From contig DASRES010000013.1 of NCBI GenBank assembly GCA_035651955.1, positions 1 through 34,579 on the forward strand: a stretch of DNA of 34,579 bases, in the 5' to 3' direction. The notes under the pieces were generated by a model. The model searched no databases. It had not been told where the DNA came from and was given only the letters and a program-made list of their open reading frames with translations. A program made the position numbers and the translations under genes. Every line of letters starts with the position of its first letter. The first letter of the stretch is position 1. This stretch comes from Acidimicrobiia bacterium (GTDB lineage Bacteria; Actinomycetota; Acidimicrobiia; IMCC26256; JAMXLJ01). Positions 15,070-23,857 of the stretch are shown piece after piece.

Positions 15070-16008
15070 GTGCCCCGCTACGAGTCGATCCTCGAGCTGA
15101 TCGGGAACACCCCGCTCGTCGGGTTGCACGCGCTCTCGCCCAGCCCCGACGTCCGCATCTACGGGAAGCTCGAGGGGCAGAACCCGGGTGGCTCGTCGAA
15201 GGACCGCATCGCGCTGAAGATGGTCGAGCTGGCCGAGCGCGACGGCCGCCTCGCGCGAGGCGACACCATCCTCGAGCCGAGCTCGGGCAACACCGGCATC
15301 GGCCTCGCGCTCGTCGCGCGACTGCGCGGCTACAAGCTGCGCGTCGTCCTGCCCGAGAACGTCTCGCCCGAGCGCACGCAGCTGCTCACGATCTTCGGCG
15401 CGGAGATCATCCCGTCGCCCGCGGAGGAGGGCAGCAACGGCGCGATCCGCAAGGCGGAGAAGCTCGCGGCCGACGACCCGACGCAGGTGATGCTGTTCCA
15501 GTACGGCAACGACGCGAACCCGCTCGCGCACTACGAGGGCACCGGGCCCGAGATCCTGCGAGACTGCCCCGACGTCGACGTGTTCGTCGCGGGTCTCGGC
15601 ACCAGCGGCACGTTGATGGGTGTCGGCCGCTACCTCAAGGAGCACAAGGCGGGTGTGCAGATCGTCGCGGTCGAGCCGCCCGCAGGCGAGCTCGTGCAGG
15701 GTCTGCGCTCGCTGGACGAGGGGTTCGTCCCACCCATCTTCGATCCCTCCGTCCTCGACCGGAAGCTGATCGTGCGCCCGCGCGAGTCGATCGAGGGGAC
15801 GCGCCGGCTGCTCGACGAGTGCGGCGTCTTCGCCGGCATCTCGTCGGGTGCCGCGGTCGCGGGTGCGATCAAGACCGCCGCCGCGATGGACCGCGGCACG
15901 ATCGTGACGCTGCTGCCCGACGGCGGGTGGAAGTACCTGTCGTCCGGGGCATGGACGGACGACCTGGACGTCGTCGTCGAGCGCGCGACCCGGATCAACT
16001 ACTGGTAG
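15070..16008 (+). CDS. cysM: CysO-dependent cysteine synthase CysM
   Basis: This 312-residue PLP enzyme has the opening ELIGNTPLV, Lys44 in GSSKDRIA as the PLP Schiff-base lysine, SSGNTG (71-76) for substrate binding, and GLGTSGTLMG for PLP phosphate. The GLRSLDEGFVP segment has Arg213, which by alignment from memory matches the Arg that lets M. tuberculosis CysM use O-phosphoserine. Together with CysO and the JAMM peptidase it would make cysteine from O-phosphoserine under oxidative conditions. The start is GTG. The next gene begins immediately after the stop. Confidence 0.95.
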   Translation: MPRYESILELIGNTPLVGLHALSPSPDVRIYGKLEGQNPGGSSKDRIALKMVELAERDGRLARGDTILEPSSGNTGIGLALVARLRGYKLRVVLPENVSPERTQLLTIFGAEIIPSPAEEGSNGAIRKAEKLAADDPTQVMLFQYGNDANPLAHYEGTGPEILRDCPDVDVFVAGLGTSGTLMGVGRYLKEHKAGVQIVAVEPPAGELVQGLRSLDEGFVPPIFDPSVLDRKLIVRPRESIEGTRRLLDECGVFAGISSGAAVAGAIKTAAAMDRGTIVTLLPDGGWKYLSSGAWTDDLDVVVERATRINYW

Positions 16009-17010
16009 ATGGGCGCGCAGTCGACGGCCGGCGACGTGGCGCGCGCCGCGGACGTGCTGCGCCGCGGTGGGCTCGTCGCGTTCCCGACCGAGACCGTGTA
16101 CGGACTGGGTGCGGACGCGACCAACCCCGACGCGCTCCGCCGGCTCTACGCGGTCAAGGGCAGGCCGGCGGCGCATCCCGTGATCGTCCACGTCGCCGAC
16201 CGCGCGCAGCTGCGCGACTGGGCGGCGCGCGTCCCGCCCGTCGCCGCGCGTCTCGCCGAGGCGTGCTGGCCCGGGCCGCTCACGATCGTGGTCGAGCGCG
16301 CCGCGCGCGTTCCCGACGAGGTGACGGGCGGCGCGTCGACCGTCGGTGTCCGCGTGCCCGACCAACCGCTCGCCCGCGCGTTGTTGCGCACGTTCGGCGA
16401 CGGGATCGCCGCGCCGTCCGCGAACCGGTTCGGCCGTGTCAGCCCGACGACCGCGGCGGCCGTGCGCGGTGACCTCGGTGGCGAGGTGGATCTCGTGCTC
16501 GACGGCGGACCGTGCCGAGTCGGCGTCGAGTCGACGATCGTCGACTGCTCGCGCGACGACCCCGTCGTGCTCCGTCCCGGCGGCGTGACCGCCGAGCGCC
16601 TGCGCGAGATCCTCGGCGCCGACGTCGCGGTCGCGCGCGCGGGGGAGCGCGCGACGCCCGCGCCCGGAACGCTGCCGTCGCACTACGCGCCGCGCGCGAC
16701 AGTCGAGCTCGCCGCACGCGAGGACGTCGCCACGCGCGCGGCGGAGCATCTCGTCGTCGGGCGGTCCGTCGGCGTGCTCTGCCTCGCGCCTGCGCCGCGT
16801 GTCGACGGGCGCGTGGCGGTCCTCGATCCCCCGCACGACGTCGACGAGTACGCCCACGTGCTGTACCAGCGGTTGCGCGACGCGGACGCGTACGCGCTCG
16901 ACGTGCTGCTCGCCGTCCCGCCGGCGGACGAAGGCGTCGGGGCGGCGGTGGCCGACCGCCTCCGGCGTGCCGCGGGTGCCGGCGACGCCGTCGCGGAGGC
17001 GCGCGCGTGA
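16009..17010 (+). CDS. sua5: Threonylcarbamoyl-AMP synthase, Sua5 type
   Basis: The protein has 333 residues and both the YrdC domain (about 8-205) and the C-terminal Sua5 domain. AFPTETVYGLGADA and VKGRP are the nucleotide-binding hallmarks, and APSANRFGRVSPTTA and STIVDC follow. The linker PGTLPSHYAPR marks the full Sua5 form. It makes threonylcarbamoyl-AMP from threonine, bicarbonate and ATP for t6A37 in ANN-decoding tRNAs. The ATG directly abuts the cysM stop, and its stop overlaps murI, so it belongs to the same operon. In M. tuberculosis this position holds a rhomboid gene. Confidence 0.93.
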   Translation: MGAQSTAGDVARAADVLRRGGLVAFPTETVYGLGADATNPDALRRLYAVKGRPAAHPVIVHVADRAQLRDWAARVPPVAARLAEACWPGPLTIVVERAARVPDEVTGGASTVGVRVPDQPLARALLRTFGDGIAAPSANRFGRVSPTTAAAVRGDLGGEVDLVLDGGPCRVGVESTIVDCSRDDPVVLRPGGVTAERLREILGADVAVARAGERATPAPGTLPSHYAPRATVELAAREDVATRAAEHLVVGRSVGVLCLAPAPRVDGRVAVLDPPHDVDEYAHVLYQRLRDADAYALDVLLAVPPADEGVGAAVADRLRRAAGAGDAVAEARA

Positions 17011-17834
17011 AGGCCCACGACGATCGTCCCGTCGGCGTCTTCGACTCCGGCTTGGGCGGCCTGACGGTCGCGCGCGCGCTCATCGACCTGCTGCCCGACG
17101 AGGACGTCGTCTACTTCGGGGACACCGGTCGGTTCCCGTACGGTTCGAAGCCGCACGACGAGCTCGTGAAGCACTCGATCGAGATCGCGGACCTGCTCGT
17201 CGACCGGGGCGTCAAGCTGCTCGTCGTCGCGTGCAACAGCGCGGCGTCGGCCGCGCTCGACGTCCTGCGCGAGCACTGCGACGCGCCGGTCGTCGGCGTG
17301 GTCGAGCCCGGCATGCGCGCCGCCGCGCGAGTCACGAGGACGGGCCGCGTCGGCGTCATCGGCACGGTCGGCACGGTCGCGTCCGGCGCGTACCAGCGGG
17401 CTGCCGCCGCGATCTCCCACACGCGCGACGGGAAGCCGATCGAGCTGTTCTGCGCGGCGTGCCCGGGCTTCGTCGAGTTCGTCGAGATGGGCGACGTCGA
17501 CTCCGACCAGGTGCACGTCCTCGCGGAGCGGCTGCTCGCGCCGATCAAGGACGCGGACGTCGACACGCTCGTGCTCGGTTGCACGCACTACCCGTTGCTC
17601 GCGCGCACGATCGGCGACGTGATGGGCCGTGACGTCGTCCTCGTGTCGAGCGCGGACGAGACCGCGTTCGAGGTGCGCGCGCTGCTCGACGAGACGGGCG
17701 CCCGCCGGCCGAGCCGCGATCGTGCGGCGCGTCACCGCTTCGTCACGAGCGGCGACCCGTCGACCTTCGCCGCGCTCGGCGCGCGGTTCCTCGGTCCGGA
17801 GGTGCGCGACGTGGAGCCGTGGCGATGGACCTGA
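17007..17834 (+). CDS. murI: Glutamate racemase
   Basis: The 275-residue enzyme converts L- to D-glutamate for peptidoglycan in the cytoplasm. VGVFDSGLGGLTVAR (9-23) and GDTGRFPYG (38-46) are the substrate-binding segments. The two catalytic cysteines are Cys76 in VACNSAAS and Cys192 in LGCTHYP. The length is typical. The start GTG overlaps the Sua5 stop by 4 nt (GTGA), and its end overlaps the next gene by 16 nt, so expression is coupled. Confidence 0.96.
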   Translation: MKAHDDRPVGVFDSGLGGLTVARALIDLLPDEDVVYFGDTGRFPYGSKPHDELVKHSIEIADLLVDRGVKLLVVACNSAASAALDVLREHCDAPVVGVVEPGMRAAARVTRTGRVGVIGTVGTVASGAYQRAAAAISHTRDGKPIELFCAACPGFVEFVEMGDVDSDQVHVLAERLLAPIKDADVDTLVLGCTHYPLLARTIGDVMGRDVVLVSSADETAFEVRALLDETGARRPSRDRAARHRFVTSGDPSTFAALGARFLGPEVRDVEPWRWT

Positions 17835-18553
17835 TCGTGCTCGGGTGCTCGGGCTCGTACGGAGCGCCCGCGGGCGGTGCGTGCAGCGGGTACCTCGTGC
17901 GTGAGGGCGACACGGTCGTGTGGATGGACTGCGGCAACGGGACGTTCTCGAACCTGCAGGAGCACGTCGACGCCGAGGACCTCACCGCGGTGGTGATCAC
18001 CCACGAGCACCCCGACCACTGCGTCGACCTGTACGGCCTGCACGTCCTGGTCAAGTACGGGCTCGAACGGACCGGCGTCCCGGTGTACGCGCCCGCCGGC
18101 GCGCAGCGCAGGCTCGGCGCGCTCGTCGGCGACTGGGGTGACGCGTTCGCGTGGCACGACATCGAGGACGGCGCACGCGCCCGCATCGGCGGTCTGTCGG
18201 CGTGCTTCTCGCGCACCGAGCACCCGCCGCCGACGTACGCCGTCGAGCTGACCGGCGACGACAAGCGGCTCGTGTACACGGCCGACACGGGCCCCGGCTG
18301 GAGCGTCGACGCGTTCGCGCCGGGCGCGGACCTCGTCCTGTCCGAGGCGTCCTACCTGCACGACGACCGCCGGGCGCCCATCCACCTGTCCGCGCGCGAG
18401 GCTGGCGAGGCCGCGCGCGCATCTCGCGCGCGGCGGCTCGTGCTCACGCACCTGTGGCCGCGCATCGACCCGATCGCGAGCGTCGAGGAAGGCTCGGACG
18501 CGTTCGGCGCGCCCGTCACGCTCGCGGCACCGCACCTCGTCACGAAGGTCTGA
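17819..18553 (+). CDS. Metallo-beta-lactamase-fold protein, Rv1339-like candidate cAMP phosphodiesterase
   Basis: This 244-residue protein has the MBL motif THEHPDH (61-67) with further metal ligands in RTEH, YTADTGP and LTHLWPR. It lies between murI and rph, as Rv1339 does in M. tuberculosis. As I recall, Rv1339 was reported as an atypical class II cAMP phosphodiesterase, so cyclic nucleotide hydrolysis is a reasonable guess; RNase Z-like activity is an alternative. The GTG at 17819 is inside murI. ATG at 17825 is an alternative start. Two nucleotide cyclases are encoded elsewhere in the window. Confidence 0.88.
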   Translation: MAMDLIVLGCSGSYGAPAGGACSGYLVREGDTVVWMDCGNGTFSNLQEHVDAEDLTAVVITHEHPDHCVDLYGLHVLVKYGLERTGVPVYAPAGAQRRLGALVGDWGDAFAWHDIEDGARARIGGLSACFSRTEHPPPTYAVELTGDDKRLVYTADTGPGWSVDAFAPGADLVLSEASYLHDDRRAPIHLSAREAGEAARASRARRLVLTHLWPRIDPIASVEEGSDAFGAPVTLAAPHLVTKV

Positions 18554-18634
18554 CCGTGCGCTGCGAAGCGGAGCCGTGGGCCGAGCCCGGGACGGCGAAG
18601 CTGAGCGAGCCATGCGAATCGAGAGGACGACGAC

Positions 18635-19381
18635 ATGGGCATCCGAAACGACGGCCGCGAGCCCGGCGATCTCCGTCCGGTCGCGTTCCAGCGTGACTTC
18701 ACGGAGCTCGCCGCGGGTTCCGTGCTCGTCGAGATGGGACGCACGCGCGTGCTGTGCACGGCGTCGGTGGAGGAGCGCGTGCCGCAGTGGATGCGCGGCC
18801 GCGGTCGCGGGTGGGTGACGGCGGAGTACTCGATGCTCCCCGGCTCGACGACCGAGCGCGTGCCCCGCGAGGCCGCGCGCGGCCGTCAGTCCGGTCGCAC
18901 GCAGGAGATCCAGCGGCTCATCGGCCGGTCGCTGCGCGCGGTCACCGACCTCGAGGCGATGGGCGAGGTGCAGGTCGTCGTCGACTGCGACGTGCTCCAG
19001 GCCGACGGGGGCACGAGGACGGCGTCGATCTGCGGCGGTTGGGTCGCGCTGCACGACGCGTTCACCCGTCTCCAGCAGTCGGGCACCGTCGCGACGCACC
19101 CGATCGTCGACGGTTGCGCGGCGATCTCGGTCGGCATCGTCGACGCGCTCGCGTGCCTGGACCTCGACTACTCGGAGGACGTCCGGGCCGAGGTCGACAT
19201 GAACGTGGTGATGACCGGGTCGCGCCGCTTCGTCGAGGTACAGGGGACGGCTGAGGGCGCGCCGTTCAGCCGCGACGAGCTGAACGACCTCCTCGACCTG
19301 GCCGAGGCGGGGATCTGCGAGATCATCGACGAGCAGCGCGCGGTCGTGACCGACCCGCCGCCCGCACGGCGACGGGCGTGA
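18635..19381 (+). CDS. rph: Ribonuclease PH
   Basis: This 248-residue phosphorolytic 3'-5' exoribonuclease trims the 3' ends of tRNA precursors. Typical segments are [38 protein letters not shown], the Arg-rich [21 protein letters not shown], and DGGTRTASI for phosphate binding. GAGAGGAC precedes the ATG. An 81-nt gap separates it from the MBL gene; I see no promoter there. Its stop overlaps rdgB (GTGA). Confidence 0.96.
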   Translation: MGIRNDGREPGDLRPVAFQRDFTELAAGSVLVEMGRTRVLCTASVEERVPQWMRGRGRGWVTAEYSMLPGSTTERVPREAARGRQSGRTQEIQRLIGRSLRAVTDLEAMGEVQVVVDCDVLQADGGTRTASICGGWVALHDAFTRLQQSGTVATHPIVDGCAAISVGIVDALACLDLDYSEDVRAEVDMNVVMTGSRRFVEVQGTAEGAPFSRDELNDLLDLAEAGICEIIDEQRAVVTDPPPARRRA

Positions 19382-19992
19382 GCGAGCGAGGCGGGAGCCG
19401 AGCGCGCGCCGTGCTGGCGACGGCGAACCCGGACAAGGCGCGTGAGATCCGTGACGTGCTCGGCGCGGTCGGCCTCGCGAGCGGGCTCGTGCCGCGCCCG
19501 GACGACGTGCCCGACGTCGACGAGACGGGTGAGACGCTCGAGGAGAACGCGCGGTTGAAGGCCGTCGCACTGTGCGAGGCGACGGGCCTGCTCGCGATCG
19601 CGGACGACACCGGGCTGGAGGTCGACGCCCTCGCGGGCGCGCCGGGCGTCCGCTCGGCGCGGTACGCGGGCGACGACGCCACGTACGCCGACAACGTCGC
19701 CAAGCTGCTGCGCGAGCTCGACGGCGTCCCGGACGCGCGGCGCGGTGCGCGCTTCGTCACCGTCGCCATCGCGCGGTGGCCGGACGGTCGCGAGGTCGTC
19801 GCTCGTGGCGAGGTGCGCGGGTCGATCGCGACCCGACCGCGCGGTCGTGAGGGCTTCGGGTATGACCCCGTCTTCGTCGCCGACGACGGTGACGGGCGGA
19901 CGTTCGCGCAGATGACGGCGGCGGAGAAGCACGCGCTGTCGCATCGCGGCCGTGCGCTCCGAGCGCTCGCGGACGCGCTGCGCGACGCTTGA
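19378..19992 (+). CDS. rdgB: XTP/dITP diphosphatase (RdgB/HAM1)
   Basis: The protein has 204 residues. It hydrolyses non-canonical purine triphosphates such as dITP and XTP to monophosphates, keeping them out of DNA and [14 protein letters not shown] (about 13-23) binds the phosphates, [11 protein letters not shown] and [24 protein letters not shown] are the signature segments, and GFGYDPVF and [10 protein letters not shown] close the fold. The GTG start overlaps the rph stop, an arrangement also seen in mycobacteria. Confidence 0.96.
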   Translation: MSERGGSRARAVLATANPDKAREIRDVLGAVGLASGLVPRPDDVPDVDETGETLEENARLKAVALCEATGLLAIADDTGLEVDALAGAPGVRSARYAGDDATYADNVAKLLRELDGVPDARRGARFVTVAIARWPDGREVVARGEVRGSIATRPRGREGFGYDPVFVADDGDGRTFAQMTAAEKHALSHRGRALRALADALRDA

Positions 19993-20047
19993 GCGGGGCA
20001 GCGACAGCAACGAGAGCAGCAACGAGCAACGAGAGGAGCTTGCACGG

Positions 20048-20605
20048 GTGGCCGTCATCGACATCGCCGGGTTCGTCGCCGACCTGAAGGACCACGCCGT
20101 CGAGCACGGCTTCCACGTCCACGACGAGCGCCACTTCGTCGAGAGCTACTCGCTGCGCCAGAACTGGGAGGTCGACCTCCACCCCGAGGAGGGTTGCGAG
20201 GGACCCGTCGACCTGTACCTGTCGCTCGAGATCGACCCGCGCACGCTGCTCGGGTTCGAGGACGTCGTCGTCAACCTCGGCGACGACGAGGAGCCGGCCG
20301 ACGAGTTCCACTTCCCGCTCAGCTTCACGTGGGCCCTCCCGCCGCTGCCGAGCAGCCCCGACTTGCTCGTGCTCGCGACGGAGCTCGCCGGCGTGGGCGG
20401 TGTCGACCTCCCGCTCGAGGTCTCCGCGATCGACTCGTTCCCGACTGCGACCGACGCGTCCGAGCGGTCGCTGCGGGTCGTCGCGCACCAGCGGGTCTCG
20501 CTCGTGCGGATCCGCAACGGCGAGGAGGTCCCGTGCGAGACGCTGGACCGCTGTCTCGCCGTCAGCCGGTACCTCCTCGACCACGCCCCCGACTGGCTGG
20601 ACTGA
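20048..20605 (+). CDS. Hypothetical acidic protein following rdgB
   Basis: I do not recognise this 185-residue protein. It is acidic, without a signal peptide, membrane segment or Cys-rich motif. It opens IDIAGFVADLKDHAVEHGF and contains WEVDLHPEEGCEGPVDLYLSLEIDPR, then a long beta-rich middle. The GTG at 20048 is chosen because GAGAGGAG stands a proper distance upstream (20029-20036); the longer in-frame ATG at 19952 would overlap rdgB. It is 55 nt after rdgB and is likely the last gene of the operon, ending before a hairpin. Confidence 0.75.
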   Translation: MAVIDIAGFVADLKDHAVEHGFHVHDERHFVESYSLRQNWEVDLHPEEGCEGPVDLYLSLEIDPRTLLGFEDVVVNLGDDEEPADEFHFPLSFTWALPPLPSSPDLLVLATELAGVGGVDLPLEVSAIDSFPTATDASERSLRVVAHQRVSLVRIRNGEEVPCETLDRCLAVSRYLLDHAPDWLD

Positions 20606-20611
20606 CAGCTC

Positions 20612-20648
20612 GTGTGGGTTCGCCGGCGTACACCGGGCGAATCCACAC
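20612..20648 (+). terminator. 13-bp hairpin after the rdgB operon
   Basis: GTGTGGGTTCGCC (20612-20624) pairs with GGCGAATCCACAC (20636-20648) with one G-U pair and an 11-nt loop. It lies 6 nt after the stop codon. There is no T run after it. Confidence 0.6.
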
Positions 20649-20720
20649 AATCGCGAGGGTCAAGTCCCCACCGCCGGCGCCCGATGCAACGGGCAGGGGT
20701 CACCCGTCGAGGGGAGGGTC

Positions 20721-21542
20721 GTGGACAGGAGCGCGCTCTGCGACGAGCTGCGCCGGCTGCCGATGCGGGACGGGGTCGCACTCGAGCTGCTCACGCTGCT
20801 CGACGCCCCGGACGTCTCCGCGCCCCGGGTCGCGCAGGTCCTCGGTCGCGATGCCGTCCTCGCGGCGCGCGCCCTGCACCTCGCGAACTCGCCGTACTTC
20901 GGGCTCGGCGGACGGGTCGGGTCGCTGCCGCAGGCGGTCGTGCTCCTCGGCTTCTCGGTCATCCGCACGCTCGCCGTGAGCACCGCGGCGGGGCTGTTCG
21001 CACGCGCGGGCCGCGACGTGCCCGACGGATTCTGGGACCACAGCACGACGGTCGCGGCCGGCGCGTCGCTCATCGCGCGTCACTGCGGCACCCCGGTGGG
21101 CGACGCGTTCAGCGCCGGCCTTCTGCACGATCTCGGCGCAGCGCTGCTGTTCCGGCACGACCGCGAGCGCTACGACGTCGTGATCGCGGCCGCGGGCGAG
21201 GACGAGGGTCGCCGCACGGTCCTGGAGCGAGCCGTGTTCGGCATGGATCACCCCGAGGCGGGCGCGCTCGTGCTGCGCGAATCTGGTCTGCCCGTGTGGC
21301 TGGTCGACGCGGTCGCACACCACCACGACGATCCGGAGACCATGGGCGAGCCGGTGACGCGCATCGTGTGGGCGGGCGAGGCGATCGCCGCGCTGCTCGT
21401 CCACGACGACGCCGCGGTGGTGCCCCGGCTCGAGGCCGCGCTCGCGGTCGCGGGCGTGCGCGACGTGTCGGTGTCGACGTTCGTCGAGACGCTGCGCGCC
21501 GAGGTGGGACGCCTCGAGGCATTCGTGCTGTTGGGGGTCTGA
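20721..21542 (+). CDS. HDOD-domain protein
   Basis: This 273-residue protein is filled by an HDOD domain (about 12-215), a relative of HD phosphohydrolases that usually lacks the metal site and serves in signalling. Typical features are ALHLANSPYFGLGGRVGSLPQAVVLLG (about 49-75), SAGLLHDLGAALL with an HD pair, FGMDHPEAGALVL and AHHHDDP. Because HD dyads are retained, residual hydrolase activity cannot be excluded. The GTG start follows GGGGAGGG closely. It is a single gene between two hairpins. The partner is unknown. Confidence 0.88.
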   Translation: MDRSALCDELRRLPMRDGVALELLTLLDAPDVSAPRVAQVLGRDAVLAARALHLANSPYFGLGGRVGSLPQAVVLLGFSVIRTLAVSTAAGLFARAGRDVPDGFWDHSTTVAAGASLIARHCGTPVGDAFSAGLLHDLGAALLFRHDRERYDVVIAAAGEDEGRRTVLERAVFGMDHPEAGALVLRESGLPVWLVDAVAHHHDDPETMGEPVTRIVWAGEAIAALLVHDDAAVVPRLEAALAVAGVRDVSVSTFVETLRAEVGRLEAFVLLGV

Positions 21543-21555
21543 CAGATCACAGAAC

Positions 21556-21577
21556 CCGCGCCCCGGGGCGGGCGCGG
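21556..21577 (+). terminator. Short GC hairpin after the HDOD gene
   Basis: CCGCGCC (21556-21562) pairs with GGCGCGG (21571-21577) around an 8-nt loop, 13 nt after the stop. It is a weak candidate. Confidence 0.35.
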
Positions 21578-21629
21578 AATCGCAATGCCGCGCCCTTGGC
21601 TGGCGCGGAATCGGACAGAATGGTCAGCC

Positions 21630-21968
21630 ATGCCCATGCGCGACGAGTGCCGGCACTACGAGAGCCGGACCTATCCGAACGGCGAGACGGTCCGGAAGTG
21701 CCGGCTCGACCTCGCTCCCGAGGCCCCGTGGCGCTGCCCGGACGAGTGCGCCGCCTACGAGCTGCGCCGGATCGACGCGGGCTGGCAGTTCGGGAGCCTC
21801 GGCCGCACGACGGCGTCCGTCGAGCCGGAGCCCGAAGGCGACGACGTCGCCGCGCTCCTCGACGAGGCCGAGGACATCGTGAACACGGTCGCGCCTGAGG
21901 TCATCGCCGAGTTCAAGGCGAAGGACGCCAAGCGCGCCGGGCGTCGCAACCGGAAGCGCCGGCGCTAG
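21630..21968 (+). CDS. Small Cys-containing protein, possible zinc ribbon
   Basis: I cannot name this 112-residue protein. The N-terminal half has four Cys (DEC at 6, RKC, WRC, DEC), spaced about x13, x10 and x3, which could bind one zinc. The middle is acidic (EPEPEGDDVAALLDEAEDIV), and the last 15 residues are very basic (KRAGRRNRKRRR), suggesting nucleic acid or ribosome contact. The ATG at 21630 is preferred over 21585: CAGAAT lies 8 nt upstream and the conserved-looking part begins there. It is convergent with the next gene. Confidence 0.75.
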   Translation: MPMRDECRHYESRTYPNGETVRKCRLDLAPEAPWRCPDECAAYELRRIDAGWQFGSLGRTTASVEPEPEGDDVAALLDEAEDIVNTVAPEVIAEFKAKDAKRAGRRNRKRRR

Positions 21969-22011
21969 CGGGACCCGACCGGGGGCGACGCGCGCGGCTC
22001 GTCGTCGCGCG

Positions 22012-22248
22012 CTACTCGTAGTCGTCCATCGCGGCGTGGGGACGCGCGTCCTCGTCGTCGTCCACGACGAACGGCTCGGATTGCTCCAACGCGTCCGCCT
22101 CGGGGACCTCGGGGTCGCGGGACAGCTTCGACTCGGCGTCGCGCAGCGCGGGGTCGCCGAGGACGACGTCGCCGTCGACCTCCTGGTGCTCCTCGATCAC
22201 GTCGGCCTCGGAGGCGTCACGGTCACGGATCTCGGGGCTGTCGGGCAT
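22012..22248 (-). CDS. Small acidic hypothetical protein
   Basis: This 78-residue, strongly acidic and probably disordered protein contains the motif VPEADALEQ, which I recall from short actinobacterial hypothetical proteins. No function is known to me. A GAGGAG ribosome binding site precedes the ATG. It lies 33 nt downstream of the SDR gene on the same strand and is probably co-transcribed with it. Confidence 0.7.
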   Translation of the reverse strand: MPDSPEIRDRDASEADVIEEHQEVDGDVVLGDPALRDAESKLSRDPEVPEADALEQSEPFVVDDDEDARPHAAMDDYE

Positions 22249-22281
22249 CGGCGCTCCTCGACCTGTCGCGGACCCGTGGGT

Positions 22282-23052
22282 CTACCCGTTGAGCGAGCGG
22301 GTCAGACCCCCGTCGACCACGACCTCGGTGCCGGTCACGTAGCCGGCGTCCTCGGAGAGCAGGAACCGTACGACGCGGCCGACGTCCGCGGGAGTGGCGA
22401 TCCGCCGCAGCGGGACCTGGCGCTCGAGGCGGGCGCGCGCGTCGGGTGATCGGAGGACGGCCGCGGTCATCGGCGTCTCGACGTACCCCGGGCACACGGT
22501 GTTGACGCGGATGCCCTCGGGCGCGAGACCGACGGCCAGCGACCGCACCAGGCCGAGCATCCCGGCCTTCGACGCGCAGTACGCGGGGATGCGGCCGTCG
22601 CCGACGATCGCCTCGACCGACGCGATGCCGACGATCGCGCTGCCCGGTGCGGACGCGCGCAGCTCGGGGAGCACTGCGCGGGCGAGCAGCGCGAGCGCGC
22701 GCAGGTTGACGTCGACGACACGGTCCCACGCCTCGTCGTCGATGCGGTCGACGTCCTCGAGTGACACGACGCCCGCCGAGTGCACGAGCCCGCCGATCGG
22801 GCCGAGCGCCTTCGCCGTCGTCGCGAGCGCAGCGTCGAACGTCGACGCGTTGCGCACGTCGACACGTGCCACACACGCGCGCACGTCGAAGGTGTCGAGC
22901 AGCTCCTGCGCGACCGCGGTGGCCTGTTGCTCGTTCGTGTCCCAGACCGCGACGGGCCGGCCGACCTCCGCGACCGCGTGCGCGCAACCACGACCGATGC
23001 CCGACGCGCCACCCGTGACGATCACCGCGTTCCCCGGTCGGTCGACACCCAT
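22282..23052 (-). CDS. Short-chain dehydrogenase/reductase (SDR)
   Basis: The 256-residue classical SDR has the cofactor motif TGGASGIG (13-20), DVR and HSAGV in the middle, the catalytic Ser in GIASVEA, Tyr and Lys in YCASK, and the PGYVETPM segment. It ends with the FabG-like GYVTGTEVVVDGG. The acidic Asp at the end of beta2 (VWDTN) favours NAD(H) over NADP(H). The substrate is unknown. A TACGCT box 7 nt before the ATG indicates a leaderless mRNA. It is divergent from the DinB-like gene, 46 bp away. Confidence 0.92.
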   Translation of the reverse strand: MGVDRPGNAVIVTGGASGIGRGCAHAVAEVGRPVAVWDTNEQQATAVAQELLDTFDVRACVARVDVRNASTFDAALATTAKALGPIGGLVHSAGVVSLEDVDRIDDEAWDRVVDVNLRALALLARAVLPELRASAPGSAIVGIASVEAIVGDGRIPAYCASKAGMLGLVRSLAVGLAPEGIRVNTVCPGYVETPMTAAVLRSPDARARLERQVPLRRIATPADVGRVVRFLLSEDAGYVTGTEVVVDGGLTRSLNG

Positions 23053-23065
23053 GCGTCGCAGCGTA
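23053..23065 (-). promoter_or_regulatory. Leaderless -10 box of the SDR gene
   Basis: On the minus strand TACGCT (23065-23060), 7 nt, then the ATG (23052). On the plus strand a TACAGT box lies in the same 46-bp gap for the divergent gene, which has its own GGAGG. Confidence 0.5.
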
Positions 23066-23098
23066 ACGCTGCCTACAGTGCTGCCCGGAGGTCGACCG

Positions 23099-23857
23099 AT
23101 GGAAGACGTTCTCGCCTCGCTCGCCGGTCAGCACGAGCAGCTCGACGCCGTGCTGAGCGCGCTTCACGACGACGACTGGACGCGCGCCTCGCGCTGCGAC
23201 GGCTGGGACGTCCGCGACGTCGTCCTGCACCTCGCGCAGACCGACGAGCTCGCACTGGCGAGCCTCGAGGGCCGCTTCGCCGAGCACCTCCAGTCGGTCG
23301 CAGGTTCGTTCGGCGCGGCGGCGAACGTCGACGACGGTGCCGCGGCGCTCGTCGCGGCAGAGCGCGGTCAACCGCCGGTCGAGGTGCACGAGCGATGGCG
23401 CACGGGCGCGGCGTGCCTGCGGCACGCGCTCGACGACGCCGACCCGCACGCGCGCGTCACGTGGGTCGCGGGGCAGCTGTCCGTCCACACGCTCGCGACG
23501 ACGCGCCTCGCCGAGGCGTGGATCCACACCGGCGACGTGGCCGACGCGGTCGGCGTCGACGTCCCCGCGACCGGCACCATCCAGCACGTCGCCCACCTCG
23601 CGTGGCGCACGTTGCCGTACGCGTTCGACCGCGCGGGGCGGAGGTTGCATGGCGCGGTCGCGTTCGACCTGCGCGCACCGGACGGCGCGACGTGGACGTT
23701 CGTGCCACCCGAGGGCGTGCCGACGACGACGATCCGCGGTGACGCGCTCGACCTGTGTCTCGTCGCCGCGCGACGCGTCGACCCGGCCGCGACGGGGCTC
23801 ACCGGCGACGGACCCGATGTCGCCGCGGTCCTCGAGCTCGTCCGCACCTACGCGTGA
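23099..23857 (+). CDS. DinB/maleylpyruvate isomerase-like protein (MDMPI family)
   Basis: The protein has 252 residues. The N-terminal four-helix bundle (about 1-165) fits the mycothiol-dependent maleylpyruvate isomerase N-terminal domain: SRCDGWDVRDVVLHLAQTDELAL with the metal His, then LATTRLAEAWIHTGDVADAVG with the other His residues. The C-terminal part (about 185-250) is a small sterol-carrier-like domain. It may be a metal- and mycothiol-dependent transferase; the substrate is unknown. GGAGG lies before the ATG. The stop overlaps the next GTG by 4 nt, the first coupling in a three-gene operon. Confidence 0.85.
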   Translation: MEDVLASLAGQHEQLDAVLSALHDDDWTRASRCDGWDVRDVVLHLAQTDELALASLEGRFAEHLQSVAGSFGAAANVDDGAAALVAAERGQPPVEVHERWRTGAACLRHALDDADPHARVTWVAGQLSVHTLATTRLAEAWIHTGDVADAVGVDVPATGTIQHVAHLAWRTLPYAFDRAGRRLHGAVAFDLRAPDGATWTFVPPEGVPTTTIRGDALDLCLVAARRVDPAATGLTGDGPDVAAVLELVRTYA

